This document shows, one piece after another, positions 1 through 8,615 of a DNA stretch of 35,427 nt (its first letter is position 1; the number at the start of each line of letters is the position of its first letter). The DNA is taken from contig QKEJ01000198.1 in assembly GCA_003252375.1 (NCBI GenBank), positions 1 to 35,427 of the forward strand, read 5' to 3'. The notes below the pieces were generated by a model. That model did no database searches. It worked only from the letters and a program-made list of their open reading frames with translations, and was not told the origin of the DNA. A program made the translations under genes and the position numbers. This DNA comes from Halodesulfovibrio sp. (GTDB lineage: Bacteria > Desulfobacterota > Desulfovibrionia > Desulfovibrionales > Desulfovibrionaceae).

Positions 1-1
1 T

Positions 2-805
2 GCCACCAAGGCCGCCCTGCCCATTTACACTGAAGCCAAGCTCCCGGTCATATCCCCCAGCGCGACCAACCCCGAGCTGACCCAGTCCGGCAACTACCCC
101 ACCTTCTTCCGCACCATCGCCTCTGACGATGCGCAGGCAAAGCTCGGCGTGGACTTCACCATCAACGTGCTGAAGGCCAAGAAGATCGCCGTGCTGCACG
201 ACAAGGGTGACTACGGCAAGGGCTATGCCGAATTCGCACAGAAGTTCATTCAGGAAAACGGCGGTGCCGAAGTCGTGCTTTTTGAAGGCGTGACCCCCGA
301 TGCCGTGGACTTCTCCGCCGTTGTGCAGAAGATCCGCCGTTCCAAGGCCGACGTGGTCATCTTCGGTGGCTACCATCCCGCAGCCTCCAAGATCGTTGCC
401 CAGATGCGCAAGAAGCGCATGGACACCAAGTTCGTATCCGATGACGGCGTGAAGGACGACACCTTCATCAAGGTTGCCGGTGAAGACGCCGAAGGCGTGT
501 ACGCTTCCGGTCCCCGCGACGTGACCAGCCTGCCCATGTACAAGGATGCCGTTGCCGCCCACAAGAAGATGTTCGGTGCTGATCCCGGTGCATTCTTCGA
601 TTCCGCCTATGCGGCTACCCTCGCCCTGCTGAACGCCATTGACAAGGCTCCGTCCACCAAGTTTGACGACCTTGCCAAGGTGCTCCACACCGATCTCATC
701 GACACCCCCGTGGGCAAGATCAAGTTTGATGCCCGTGGCGATGCCGAAGGCGTCGGCTTCTCCATGTACCAGGTTCAGGGCGGCAAGTTCGCAGAACTCA
801 AGTAG
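2..805 (+). CDS. livK: Branched-chain amino acid ABC transporter substrate-binding protein, 3' part (LivK-type)
   Basis: This is the C-terminal 267 residues of a periplasmic binding protein; the 5' end and signal peptide lie outside the window. The frame is open from base 2 and ends in TAG. The sequence has the type 1 periplasmic-binding fold pattern of the Leu/Ile/Val family: an early 'SPSATNPELT' ligand-loop segment, then 'FRTIASDD', then 'VLHDKGDYGKG', and later 'YDAV..H..MFG' and 'FFDSAYAA'. The protein would capture branched-chain or similar amino acids in the periplasm and hand them to LivH/LivM. It lies directly upstream of livH, livM, livG and livF on the same strand, which supports the assignment. 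The exact ligand cannot be told from sequence. Internal GTG and ATG codons, for example at 149, are not the start, because conserved family sequence continues upstream of them. Confidence 0.93.
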   Translation, partial: ATKAALPIYTEAKLPVISPSATNPELTQSGNYPTFFRTIASDDAQAKLGVDFTINVLKAKKIAVLHDKGDYGKGYAEFAQKFIQENGGAEVVLFEGVTPDAVDFSAVVQKIRRSKADVVIFGGYHPAASKIVAQMRKKRMDTKFVSDDGVKDDTFIKVAGEDAEGVYASGPRDVTSLPMYKDAVAAHKKMFGADPGAFFDSAYAATLALLNAIDKAPSTKFDDLAKVLHTDLIDTPVGKIKFDARGDAEGVGFSMYQVQGGKFAELK

Positions 806-831
806 TTATCGACGCCACCTGGAATATTCTA

Positions 832-860
832 GGGGGACAGGCAACGCCTGTCCCCCGCTT
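832..860 (+). terminator. Hairpin after livK: partial terminator or mRNA-stabilising stem
   Basis: A perfect 11-bp GC-rich inverted repeat (832-842 with 846-856) has a 3-nt AAC loop and is followed by a short mixed CTTCTTT stretch instead of a clean T-run. It lies 26 bases after the livK stop and about 90 bases before livH. Its position suits partial termination or 3'-end protection, which would give more binding protein than membrane subunits. A second weaker inverted repeat, CACCCC/GGGGTG (894-899 with 909-914), lies just before the livH start. Confidence 0.65.
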
Positions 861-945
861 CTTTACAACTAAGCCGGCTCTGCGGCCCGCCTTCACCCCG
901 TCATCGTTGGGGTGCCCGGGGGGAGACCGGACGGGACAAGACATT

Positions 946-1854
946 ATGGATTGGGATTATTTCTTTGAACTGACGCTTGGCGGTCTTACCCGCGGAAGCA
1001 TCTACGCGATGATCGCTCTGGGCTACACCATGGTGTACGGCATCATCGAACTCATCAACTTCGCCCATGGCGAGATATACATGATCGGCGCCTTCACCGG
1101 CCTGCTCGTGGCCGGCGTGCTCGGCGTGTACGGCTTCCCCGCACTCGCCATTCTCGTCATTGCGGCCGTGGTGGCGGTCATTTACTGCTCCGCCTACGGC
1201 TACACCATGGAAAAGATCGCGTACAAGCCGCTGCGCAACGCCGGACGCCTTTCGCCGCTCATTTCGGCCATCGGCATGTCCCTCTTCCTGCAGAACTACG
1301 TGATCCTCGCACAGACTTCGGACTTTCTGCCTTTCCCCGCGCTGATTCCCGAATTCGAATTCCTCGACCCCATAGCCCACATCTTCGGCTCCTCGGACTT
1401 CGTCATCGTTGTCGGCAGCGCCCTGTGCATGGCCGCCCTGACCCTGTTCATCAAGTACACCAAGATGGGCAAGGCCATGCGCGCCACCGCGCAGAACCGC
1501 AAGATGGCCATGCTCCTCGGCATTGACGCCGACAGGATCATCTCCATCACCTTCATCATCGGTTCGTCCCTGGCCGCTCTCGGCGGTCTGCTCATCGCCT
1601 CGCACGTGGGCCAGATCAACTTCATGATCGGCTTCCTCGCAGGCGTGAAGGCCTTCACCGCCGCCGTGCTCGGCGGCATCGGCTCCATTCCCGGCGCCGT
1701 GCTCGGCGGGCTGTTCCTCGGCCTCGCAGAGAGCTTCGCCACCGGGTACATTTCCAGTGACTATGAAGACGTGTTCGCGTTCACCCTTCTGGTCGTCTTC
1801 CTCATCTTCCGGCCCTCCGGCATCATGGGCAAGGCCCCCGTGGAAAAGGTGTAA
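946..1854 (+). CDS. livH: Branched-chain amino acid ABC transporter permease LivH
   Basis: This 302-residue polytopic inner-membrane protein is one of the two permease subunits of the LIV importer. It begins with a LivH-like N-terminus ('LTLGGLTRGSIYAMIALGYTMVYGI'-type segment) followed by 'INFAHGEIYMIGAF', a hallmark of this permease family. Several hydrophobic helices follow, with the coupling-loop region 'GKAMRATAQNRKMAMLLGID' near residues 178-200. The ATG at 946 gives the usual family length; an upstream TTG in frame at 907 would add 13 atypical residues and is rejected. The gene follows livK and its hairpin and precedes livM by 54 bases. It would form the membrane channel together with LivM, driven by LivG and LivF. 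Confidence 0.95.
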   Translation: MDWDYFFELTLGGLTRGSIYAMIALGYTMVYGIIELINFAHGEIYMIGAFTGLLVAGVLGVYGFPALAILVIAAVVAVIYCSAYGYTMEKIAYKPLRNAGRLSPLISAIGMSLFLQNYVILAQTSDFLPFPALIPEFEFLDPIAHIFGSSDFVIVVGSALCMAALTLFIKYTKMGKAMRATAQNRKMAMLLGIDADRIISITFIIGSSLAALGGLLIASHVGQINFMIGFLAGVKAFTAAVLGGIGSIPGAVLGGLFLGLAESFATGYISSDYEDVFAFTLLVVFLIFRPSGIMGKAPVEKV

Positions 1855-1908
1855 CCAACCGTTTACGCACATAGATGACGCAGCCCGGCTGCGTGTGGGA
1901 TACGTACA

Positions 1909-3125
<1,217 letters not shown>

Positions 3126-3126
<1 letters not shown>

Positions 3127-3911
3127 TGGCGACCGTTCTCAACGTCCAGAACCTCTCCAAGAACTTCGGCGGCCTGCGTGCCCTGAACGAAGTGGACATG
3201 CGCATCGACTCCGGGGAAATCGTGGCTCTTATCGGGCCCAACGGGGCAGGCAAGACCACCTTCTTCAACTGCATCACGAGCATCTACACTCCCACCGAGG
3301 GCGAGGTGCGCTTCACTCCCAAGAGCGGAACCGAATCCCGCATCAACGGCATGAAGCCCAACCTGGTCACCGGGCTGGGCATGTCCCGAACCTTCCAGAA
3401 CATCCGGCTGTTCAAGAACATGACCGTGCTGGAAAACGTGATGATCGCCCGCCACTGCCGCACCAAGGGCGGCATTCTGGGCGCCCTGCTGCGCACGCCG
3501 GCCATCCGCAAGGAAGAGCAGGAAATCGTGGACAGAAGCTACGAGCTTCTCAAGTACATCGGCCTGCACAGGTACTACAACGATCTTGCGTGCAACCTGC
3601 CCTACGGGGAACAGCGTCGCCTCGAGATCGCCCGGGCCCTGGCGACGGAGCCCTCGCTGCTGCTGCTGGACGAACCGGCCGCCGGCATGAACCCGCAGGA
3701 AACCGCCTCCCTGAAGCAGCTGGTCCTGCGCATCCGGGACGAACTGGACATGGCCATTCTGCTCATCGAGCACGACATGAGCATGGTCATGAGCCTGTCC
3801 GAACGCATCTACGTCATGGAATACGGGTGCATGATCGCCCACGGCACGCCCGACGAAATCAGCAAGGATCCGCGCGTCATCAAGGCGTACCTGGGAGAAG
3901 ACCATGCTTAG
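3126..3911 (+). CDS. livG: Branched-chain amino acid ABC transporter ATP-binding protein LivG
   Basis: This 261-residue cytoplasmic ATPase subunit has Walker A GPNGAGKTT at residues 37-45, the LivG-type 'GMSRTFQNIRLF' segment, the ABC signature in the form 'LPYGEQRRLEIARAL', Walker B 'LLLLDEPAAGMNP', and the switch His in 'LIEHDM'. The signature lacks the LSGGQ core and reads 'YGEQ', which is normal for LivG. The ATG at 3126 overlaps the livM stop by one base and is preceded by GGAGG. The 3' end overlaps livF by 8 bases. LivG pairs with LivF to energise the LivH/LivM channel. Confidence 0.96.
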
Positions 3912-4608
3912 GCTTACCAACGTCAACACCTTCTACGGCAACATCCACGCCCTGCACGATGTCTCCCTGCACATCGAACAGGGCGAGATCGTCACCCTTA
4001 TCGGCGCCAACGGCGCAGGCAAGTCCACCACGCTGATGTCCATCTGCGGCGGCACCCCCCCGCGCTCCGGCGAGATTACCTTCGAGGGCAAGCCGCTGCA
4101 TACCATGCGGGCCAACGAGATCGTGCGACTCGGCATCAGTCAGGTGCCCGAAGGCCGCCTGATCTTCCCCGAACTGACGGTCATGGAGAACCTGGATCTC
4201 GGGGCCTTCCTGCGCAACGACAAGGACGGCATCAAGCGCGACCTCGATTACGTGTTCGACCTGTTTCCTATCCTGGCCCAGCGCCAGAAGCAGCAGGGCG
4301 GCACGCTCTCCGGCGGCGAACAGCAGATGCTGGCCATTTCCCGCGCCCTCATGAGCAAGCCCCGCCTGCTCCTCCTGGACGAGCCTTCCCTGGGGCTTGC
4401 CCCCATCATCATCCAGCAGATCTTCGACATCATCAAGAAGGTCAACGAATCCGGCACCACGGTCTTCCTGGTGGAGCAGAACGCCAACCAGGCGCTCAAG
4501 ATCGCCCACCGCGGCTACGTGATGGAAACCGGCAGAATCACGCTGGAGGACTCCGCAGCAAGCCTGCTCTCCAACGACGACGTAAAGAAGGCCTATCTCG
4601 GTCTGTAG
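3904..4608 (+). CDS. livF: Branched-chain amino acid ABC transporter ATP-binding protein LivF
   Basis: The second ATPase subunit is 234 residues, the usual LivF length. Walker A GANGAGKST lies at residues 34-42. Also visible are 'VPEGRLIFPELTVMENL', which is typical of LivF, the signature 'LSGGEQQMLAISRAL', Walker B 'LLLLDEPSLGLAP', and 'LVEQNANQAL' in the switch region. The gene begins inside the last codons of livG, so the two ATPases are translationally coupled. A strong intrinsic terminator follows the stop codon, closing the liv operon. Confidence 0.96.
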   Translation: MLRLTNVNTFYGNIHALHDVSLHIEQGEIVTLIGANGAGKSTTLMSICGGTPPRSGEITFEGKPLHTMRANEIVRLGISQVPEGRLIFPELTVMENLDLGAFLRNDKDGIKRDLDYVFDLFPILAQRQKQQGGTLSGGEQQMLAISRALMSKPRLLLLDEPSLGLAPIIIQQIFDIIKKVNESGTTVFLVEQNANQALKIAHRGYVMETGRITLEDSAASLLSNDDVKKAYLGL

Positions 4609-4629
4609 CAAACCGACTTCGATCATGCT

Positions 4630-4660
4630 GGGGCGGTCCGGACAGGACCGCCCCTTTTTT
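4630..4660 (+). terminator. Rho-independent terminator of the liv operon
   Basis: A perfect 10-bp GC stem (4630-4639 with 4645-4654) with a 5-nt loop is followed directly by six T residues. It starts 22 bases after the livF stop codon. Confidence 0.93.
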
Positions 4661-4767
4661 GTGCACAGCCTCGCGCACATGGTGCATGAGGCCCTGTCCA
4701 TGAGTTGCCAACCGGACGGCGGTATGACACTATTCCGCAGATTCATTCCCTCTGAACACGGAACCAC

Positions 4768-5352
4768 ATGCGCACAAACGACCACAGATTTCCATACCTT
4801 CTCATCTGCCTTGCCCTTGCATGCCTCATGTGTGCCTGGGGCGCCCCTGCGCGGGCCGCGGACCAGCAGATACGGCTGCGCGACTTTGTCCTCGACAACT
4901 CCGACGGCCAGATCGCCGTTCGTTTCGGCATAGGATTCACCGAGCTTGACTCCCTGCGCCTGATGCTCAAGGAAGGAGCCCGGGTCACGCTGACCTGCGA
5001 AGCAGCCCTGACCGAACCCGGTTCACTCTGGTTTTCCAACACGCTGAGCACGCAGGAACTGCACAGCGTGCTTTCCTACAACGTCCTGACGCGCGAATAC
5101 ATGATCACCCTCTCCGGACAGCCCACCCTGCACAAGAGCAACAGCCTCGTGAAGCTTCTGGCGGAAACATGGGCCGAACTGGCCCTGAACGTCGGACAGC
5201 TGGCCAACCTGACCCGGGGAGAGGAATACCGCGTTGACCTCGACATCCGCATGGCAAGCGACAACGTGCCCCCGTGGCTGGCCAAGACCCTGTTCTTCTG
5301 GTCATGGGACATTGCCCCGTCCATGCACTACTCCATGGACTTCACACTCTGA
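4768..5352 (+). CDS. DUF4390 domain-containing exported protein
   Basis: This 194-residue protein has a clear signal peptide: a basic start, a hydrophobic core 'LLICLALACLMCAWG', and a likely cut after 'ARA' near residue 31. The mature part is beta-rich, with the pattern of the DUF4390 family: 'IRLRDFVLDNSDGQIAVRFGIGF' in pieces, a central 'LTREYMITL', and an ending 'ALFFWSWDI..SM..SMDF'-like tail. The biochemical function of the family is not known. In many proteobacteria a DUF4390 gene directly precedes an NtrY-like sensor kinase, as here, where the gap to the kinase is only 14 bases. This suggests that it acts with, or is sensed by, that kinase in the envelope (inference). Confidence 0.85.
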   Translation: MRTNDHRFPYLLICLALACLMCAWGAPARAADQQIRLRDFVLDNSDGQIAVRFGIGFTELDSLRLMLKEGARVTLTCEAALTEPGSLWFSNTLSTQELHSVLSYNVLTREYMITLSGQPTLHKSNSLVKLLAETWAELALNVGQLANLTRGEEYRVDLDIRMASDNVPPWLAKTLFFWSWDIAPSMHYSMDFTL

Positions 5353-5366
5353 CGGGCCGGCAGCAC

Positions 5367-6650
5367 ATGGACGAGCAGCAGGAACAACACACCATCCGCG
5401 TGAGTGTCGCGGACACCAAGGAGCGCAAGCGGCGGCAACGCGAACTCATCCTCGCCGCCGTGGCCTTCCTGCTGGTCATCGCCCTGACATGGATCGAGCT
5501 CAACTATCTGGGTGTTGATTCCTACTTCTTCCTCGGCCTCTTCAACCTGAATTTCATTCTCCTGCTGCTGGTGCTGTTCATCGTCATCCGCAACGGGGTC
5601 AAACTCATGCTGGAACGCCGCCGCAGGGTGCTCGGTTCCCGTCTGCGGACGCGGCTTGTTCTGGCCTTCATGTGCCTTTCCCTCTTCCCCACCGTGCTCA
5701 TGTTCATGGTCAGCGCCCTCTTTGTGCAGACCTCCGTGGATTACTGGTTCAAGAACCAGGTGGAGCATTCCATGGAGCAGGCGCTCGAGGTGGGGCAATC
5801 CATCTATGCGGACTCGCGCGAACGACTCAAGCATCGCAGCCAGTTCATGATCGACGAGATCATCGAACGCCGCTTCGCCTGGGGCGGCAAGGCCATGGAT
5901 GAATACCTCTCCAAGAAGCTGGACGAATACGATCTCACCCTGGTCGGCGTCATCCGTCCGGACAGGCAGGAGCAGAACTGGCACGGACCACAGGCCTTCG
6001 CCAACGTCTGGGACGAGACCAAGGCGCGCATAAACTGGGAAAGCCTGGAAAAGCAGCCGCTTTTCTGGTCGCTCATCTGGCCCGGCGCCAATGACGACTA
6101 CGCCGTGGGCGTCATGCCCGTGGATGAAGGCAAGACAGGATACCTGGTGCTGGTGGAAAGCGTCGGGCAGGGGGTCATGTTCCGGCTGGACCGTATTGTG
6201 CGGGGCGTGGAGGAATACAAGAAGCTCAAGACCCTGAAGCATCCGCTCAAGGTCACCCTCTATTTCGTGCTGGGCGTGCTGACCCTGCTGATCATCCTCG
6301 GGGCCATGTGGTTCGGCTTCCGCCTTGCCAAGGAACTGGCTGCCCCCATCCTCGCCCTTGCCGAAGGCACGGAACGCATCTCCCGCGGTGACCTGGCCGT
6401 GCGCCTGGAGGATACGTCCACGGATGAACTGGGTGTTCTGGTCCAGTCCTTCAACCGCATGGCCGAGGACCTGGAGCAGAGCCGGGCCAGACTGACCGAC
6501 GCCAACATCATGCTCGGGCGCCAGAATTTCGAAAAGGAACAGCGCAACCGCTACATCGAGGCCGTGCTGGACAACATTGCCGCCGGGGTCATCTCGCTGG
6601 ATCCGGAAGGCAGCTCTCGCTGGATCCGGAAGGCAGCATCTCCACCATGA
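5367..6650 (+). CDS. NtrY-like sensor kinase, N-terminal sensor half (membrane, HAMP, truncated PAS)
   Basis: This 427-residue fragment carries the input part of an NtrY-type kinase. Hydrophobic segments lie near residues 28-50, 58-75 and 95-120, followed by a periplasmic-type region with 'YWFKNQVEHSMEQAL'. A last transmembrane helix near 300-325 leads into a HAMP domain ('APILALAEGTERISRGDLAVRL' in pieces, then 'TDELGVLVQSFNRMAEDLE'). The PAS domain begins at 'RYIEAVLDNIAAGVISLD' and is cut off. The last 12 codons are out-of-frame reading of the second repeat copy and the bases after it. No kinase core is present, so this product alone cannot phosphorylate. The ATG at 5367 is chosen because it starts just upstream of the conserved basic/TM region; its ribosome site is weak. 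Confidence 0.75.
   Translation: MDEQQEQHTIRVSVADTKERKRRQRELILAAVAFLLVIALTWIELNYLGVDSYFFLGLFNLNFILLLLVLFIVIRNGVKLMLERRRRVLGSRLRTRLVLAFMCLSLFPTVLMFMVSALFVQTSVDYWFKNQVEHSMEQALEVGQSIYADSRERLKHRSQFMIDEIIERRFAWGGKAMDEYLSKKLDEYDLTLVGVIRPDRQEQNWHGPQAFANVWDETKARINWESLEKQPLFWSLIWPGANDDYAVGVMPVDEGKTGYLVLVESVGQGVMFRLDRIVRGVEEYKKLKTLKHPLKVTLYFVLGVLTLLIILGAMWFGFRLAKELAAPILALAEGTERISRGDLAVRLEDTSTDELGVLVQSFNRMAEDLEQSRARLTDANIMLGRQNFEKEQRNRYIEAVLDNIAAGVISLDPEGSSRWIRKAASPP
6592..6637 (+). repeat. Exact 23-bp tandem duplication inside the kinase PAS region
   Basis: Bases 6592-6614 are repeated without mismatch at 6615-6637. Because 23 is not a multiple of three, the second copy shifts the frame by two and leads to TGA at 6648. 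Removing either copy restores the family reading frame. Perfect adjacent copies of this length can be gained or lost by replication slippage. Confidence 0.97.
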
Positions 6651-7597
6651 ACAAGGCGGCCGCGGCCATCTTCCACGTGGAGGCGCGGTCCCTGATCGGC
6701 CTCAACGCCCGCGAACTCCTGCGCGGCGAATATGCCGAACTGGTGGACGAGATGTACCTGCATTTCTCCACCATGCCCGAGAGCCACTGGCAGCGTCAGG
6801 TGGACCTGTACATGGGCGGCAGGGAGCTGAAGCTGCTGGTGAACGCCGTGGGGCTGCCCGCACGGGACACCGAGGAATACGGCATCGTCCTCGTCTTCGA
6901 GGACATCACCGAGCTTGAGAAAATGCAGCGCATGGCGGCATGGCGCGAGGTGGCCAAGCGCATCGCCCACGAAATCAAGAACCCGCTCACTCCCATCAAG
7001 CTTTCGGCGCAGCGGCTGCAGCGCAAGTACGGCGGCGAAATCGGCGACCCCATCTTCGAACAGTGCACGGACCTCATCGTACGTCAGGTGGAACATCTGC
7101 AGCAGATGGTGCAGGAGTTCTCGGCCTTTGCCAAACTGCCCGAGGTCAAGCCCAAGCCCGACCAGATCGAGCCGCTGGTGGAGGAAATCGTCTCCCTGTT
7201 CCAGCACAGCCACAGCCACATCAAGTGGGAGCTGGTCTTCCTGACCCCCATCCCCACCATTCCCATGGACAGGGAGGCCCTGCACCGGGCGTTCCTGAAC
7301 ATCATCAGCAATGCCGCAGAGGTACTGCACAACCACCCCGCCCCAAAGGTCACCGTCACCCTGCGCCACGACCGGCAGCTCGGTCTCGTGCGTGTCGACG
7401 TTGCGGACAACGGCCCCGGCCTGACCAAGGAAGAGCGCTCCCGCCTCTTCGAACCCTACTTCTCGAGAAAGAAGGGCGGCACGGGTCTCGGGCTGACCAT
7501 CGTCAAGTCCATCGTCAGCGATCACCGCGGCTATGTGCGGGCAAATCACGCCGAGCACGGCGGAACCATTGTCACCATAGAGCTACCTGTGGCATAA
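6647..7597 (+). CDS. NtrY-like sensor kinase, C-terminal catalytic half (PAS remainder, HisKA, HATPase)
   Basis: This 316-residue frame starts at an ATG that overlaps the TGA of the upstream half (ATGA), an arrangement that allows translation by reinitiation. It contains the rest of a PAS domain (about 1-90, ending 'LVFEDITELEKMQ'). Next comes the NtrY-type dimerisation helix 'AHEIKNPLTPIKLSAQRL' with phospho-acceptor His108, then the ATPase motifs: N-box 'NIISNAAEVL', G1 'DNGPGL' and G2 'GGTGLGLTIVKSI'. All residues needed for autophosphorylation look intact. As a soluble piece without the membrane input and HAMP it might be unregulated. Its likely partner is the NtrX-like regulator at 10021-11418. 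The nearest Shine-Dalgarno-like sequence, GGAAGG, is about 13 bases upstream, which is far. Confidence 0.8.
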   Translation: MNKAAAAIFHVEARSLIGLNARELLRGEYAELVDEMYLHFSTMPESHWQRQVDLYMGGRELKLLVNAVGLPARDTEEYGIVLVFEDITELEKMQRMAAWREVAKRIAHEIKNPLTPIKLSAQRLQRKYGGEIGDPIFEQCTDLIVRQVEHLQQMVQEFSAFAKLPEVKPKPDQIEPLVEEIVSLFQHSHSHIKWELVFLTPIPTIPMDREALHRAFLNIISNAAEVLHNHPAPKVTVTLRHDRQLGLVRVDVADNGPGLTKEERSRLFEPYFSRKKGGTGLGLTIVKSIVSDHRGYVRANHAEHGGTIVTIELPVA

Positions 7598-7664
7598 TGA
7601 CCGACAATGTCTCCGGCAACTGAACGCGCCGGAACCGGATCATCCACAACCTCGGGGTGTTACC

Positions 7665-8606
7665 ATGCGTGCGGTCATACTGGGTGGCAGCGGTTTCATC
7701 GGTACGGCGCTGTCCGGACAACTGCTTGATGCAGGCTGGCAGGTCGTCATTCCCTCCCGGAATCCCGAAAAGGGCCGTTTCCTCATGCCCCAGGGGCATT
7801 CCTTCGACATTTCCTTTGTTCCGTGGGACGGACAGGATACCGCGCATCTTGCCCGGCACCTTGCCGGTGCCGATGCCGTCATCAATCTCGCAGGGGAAAG
7901 CATTGCGGACGGTCGCTGGTCCGGGGACCGTAAAAGCAGAATCAGGGATTCCCGCATCCGAACCGGGCAGGCGCTCATGGCGGCCCTCCGCACAATGGAG
8001 ACGACGCCTTCTGTGCTCGTGCAGGGATCGGCCGTAGGCTACTACGGAGCCAGACCAACGGTTGTCTCCCCAGAGACCTTCTCGGAATTTTCGTCATCCG
8101 GTGAAGGCTTTCTCGCCTCCGTTGCCCGGGACTGGGAGGCCTCCACCAAGGAAGCGGAGTCCATGGGCATCCGACGGGTCATTATCCGCACCGGCGTCGT
8201 GCTGGGAATTGAGGGAGGCGCCCTGCCGAAATTCCTGCCTCCCTTCCGGTTCTACCTTGGGGGGCCGGTCGGCTCCGGCAATCAGGGTATTTCATGGATA
8301 CACAGGCAGGATGCCGCCGGGGGGATTATGCATCTGCTTCAGTGCGACGAATGTGTGGGGCCCTACAACCTCACCGCTCCCACTCCGGTCAGCATGACCG
8401 ACTTCTGCGACACCCTCGGGCGCACCCTCCGCCGCCCCTCCTGGCTGCCCGTTCCCGGCTTCGTCCTCAGGCTCCTGTACGGAGAAATGGCTGAAGAAAC
8501 GATCCTGCAGGGCCAATACGCCCTCCCAAACCGGCTGGCGGACGCAGGCTACCAGTTCAGATTCCCGGATCTGGCCAACGCCCTTGCCGGCATCCTGACT
8601 CCATAG
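7665..8606 (+). CDS. TIGR01777 family epimerase (SDR-type NAD(P)-binding protein, YfcH-like)
   Basis: This 313-residue extended short-chain dehydrogenase-like protein has the nucleotide-binding motif 'GGSGFIGTAL' at residues 6-15, 'VINLAGESIADGRWS', 'SRIRTGQAL', 'QGSAVGYYG' with the Tyr in the active-site region, and 'IIRTGVVLG'. This set is diagnostic of the TIGR01777/YfcH family, whose substrate is unknown. The C-terminal 40 residues ('LYGEMAEETILQGQYALPNRL..AGYQF') match the family's DUF1731-like tail. It sits between the kinase and the HD-GYP gene, 67 bases after the kinase stop and 9 bases before the next start, so it is probably co-transcribed. No functional link to the two-component genes is evident. 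Confidence 0.9.
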   Translation: MRAVILGGSGFIGTALSGQLLDAGWQVVIPSRNPEKGRFLMPQGHSFDISFVPWDGQDTAHLARHLAGADAVINLAGESIADGRWSGDRKSRIRDSRIRTGQALMAALRTMETTPSVLVQGSAVGYYGARPTVVSPETFSEFSSSGEGFLASVARDWEASTKEAESMGIRRVIIRTGVVLGIEGGALPKFLPPFRFYLGGPVGSGNQGISWIHRQDAAGGIMHLLQCDECVGPYNLTAPTPVSMTDFCDTLGRTLRRPSWLPVPGFVLRLLYGEMAEETILQGQYALPNRLADAGYQFRFPDLANALAGILTP

Positions 8607-8615
8607 AAGAACACC

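Larger units (their letters stand above)
5367..7597 (+). pseudogene. NtrY-like histidine kinase gene interrupted by a 23-bp duplication
   Basis: This span equals one NtrY-like kinase gene when the second copy of the 23-bp repeat at 6592-6637 is removed. The remaining 2208 bases give 736 whole codons (735 residues). The rejoined protein reads through smoothly at '..GVISLDPEG-S-ISTMNKAAA..', which is the expected PAS-domain sequence. As given, the frame stops at 6648-6650 inside the PAS domain. The two halves are listed separately because both remain open reading frames and could be translated. Whether this is a real mutation, a phase-variable state or an assembly error cannot be decided from one sequence. 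Confidence 0.8.
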
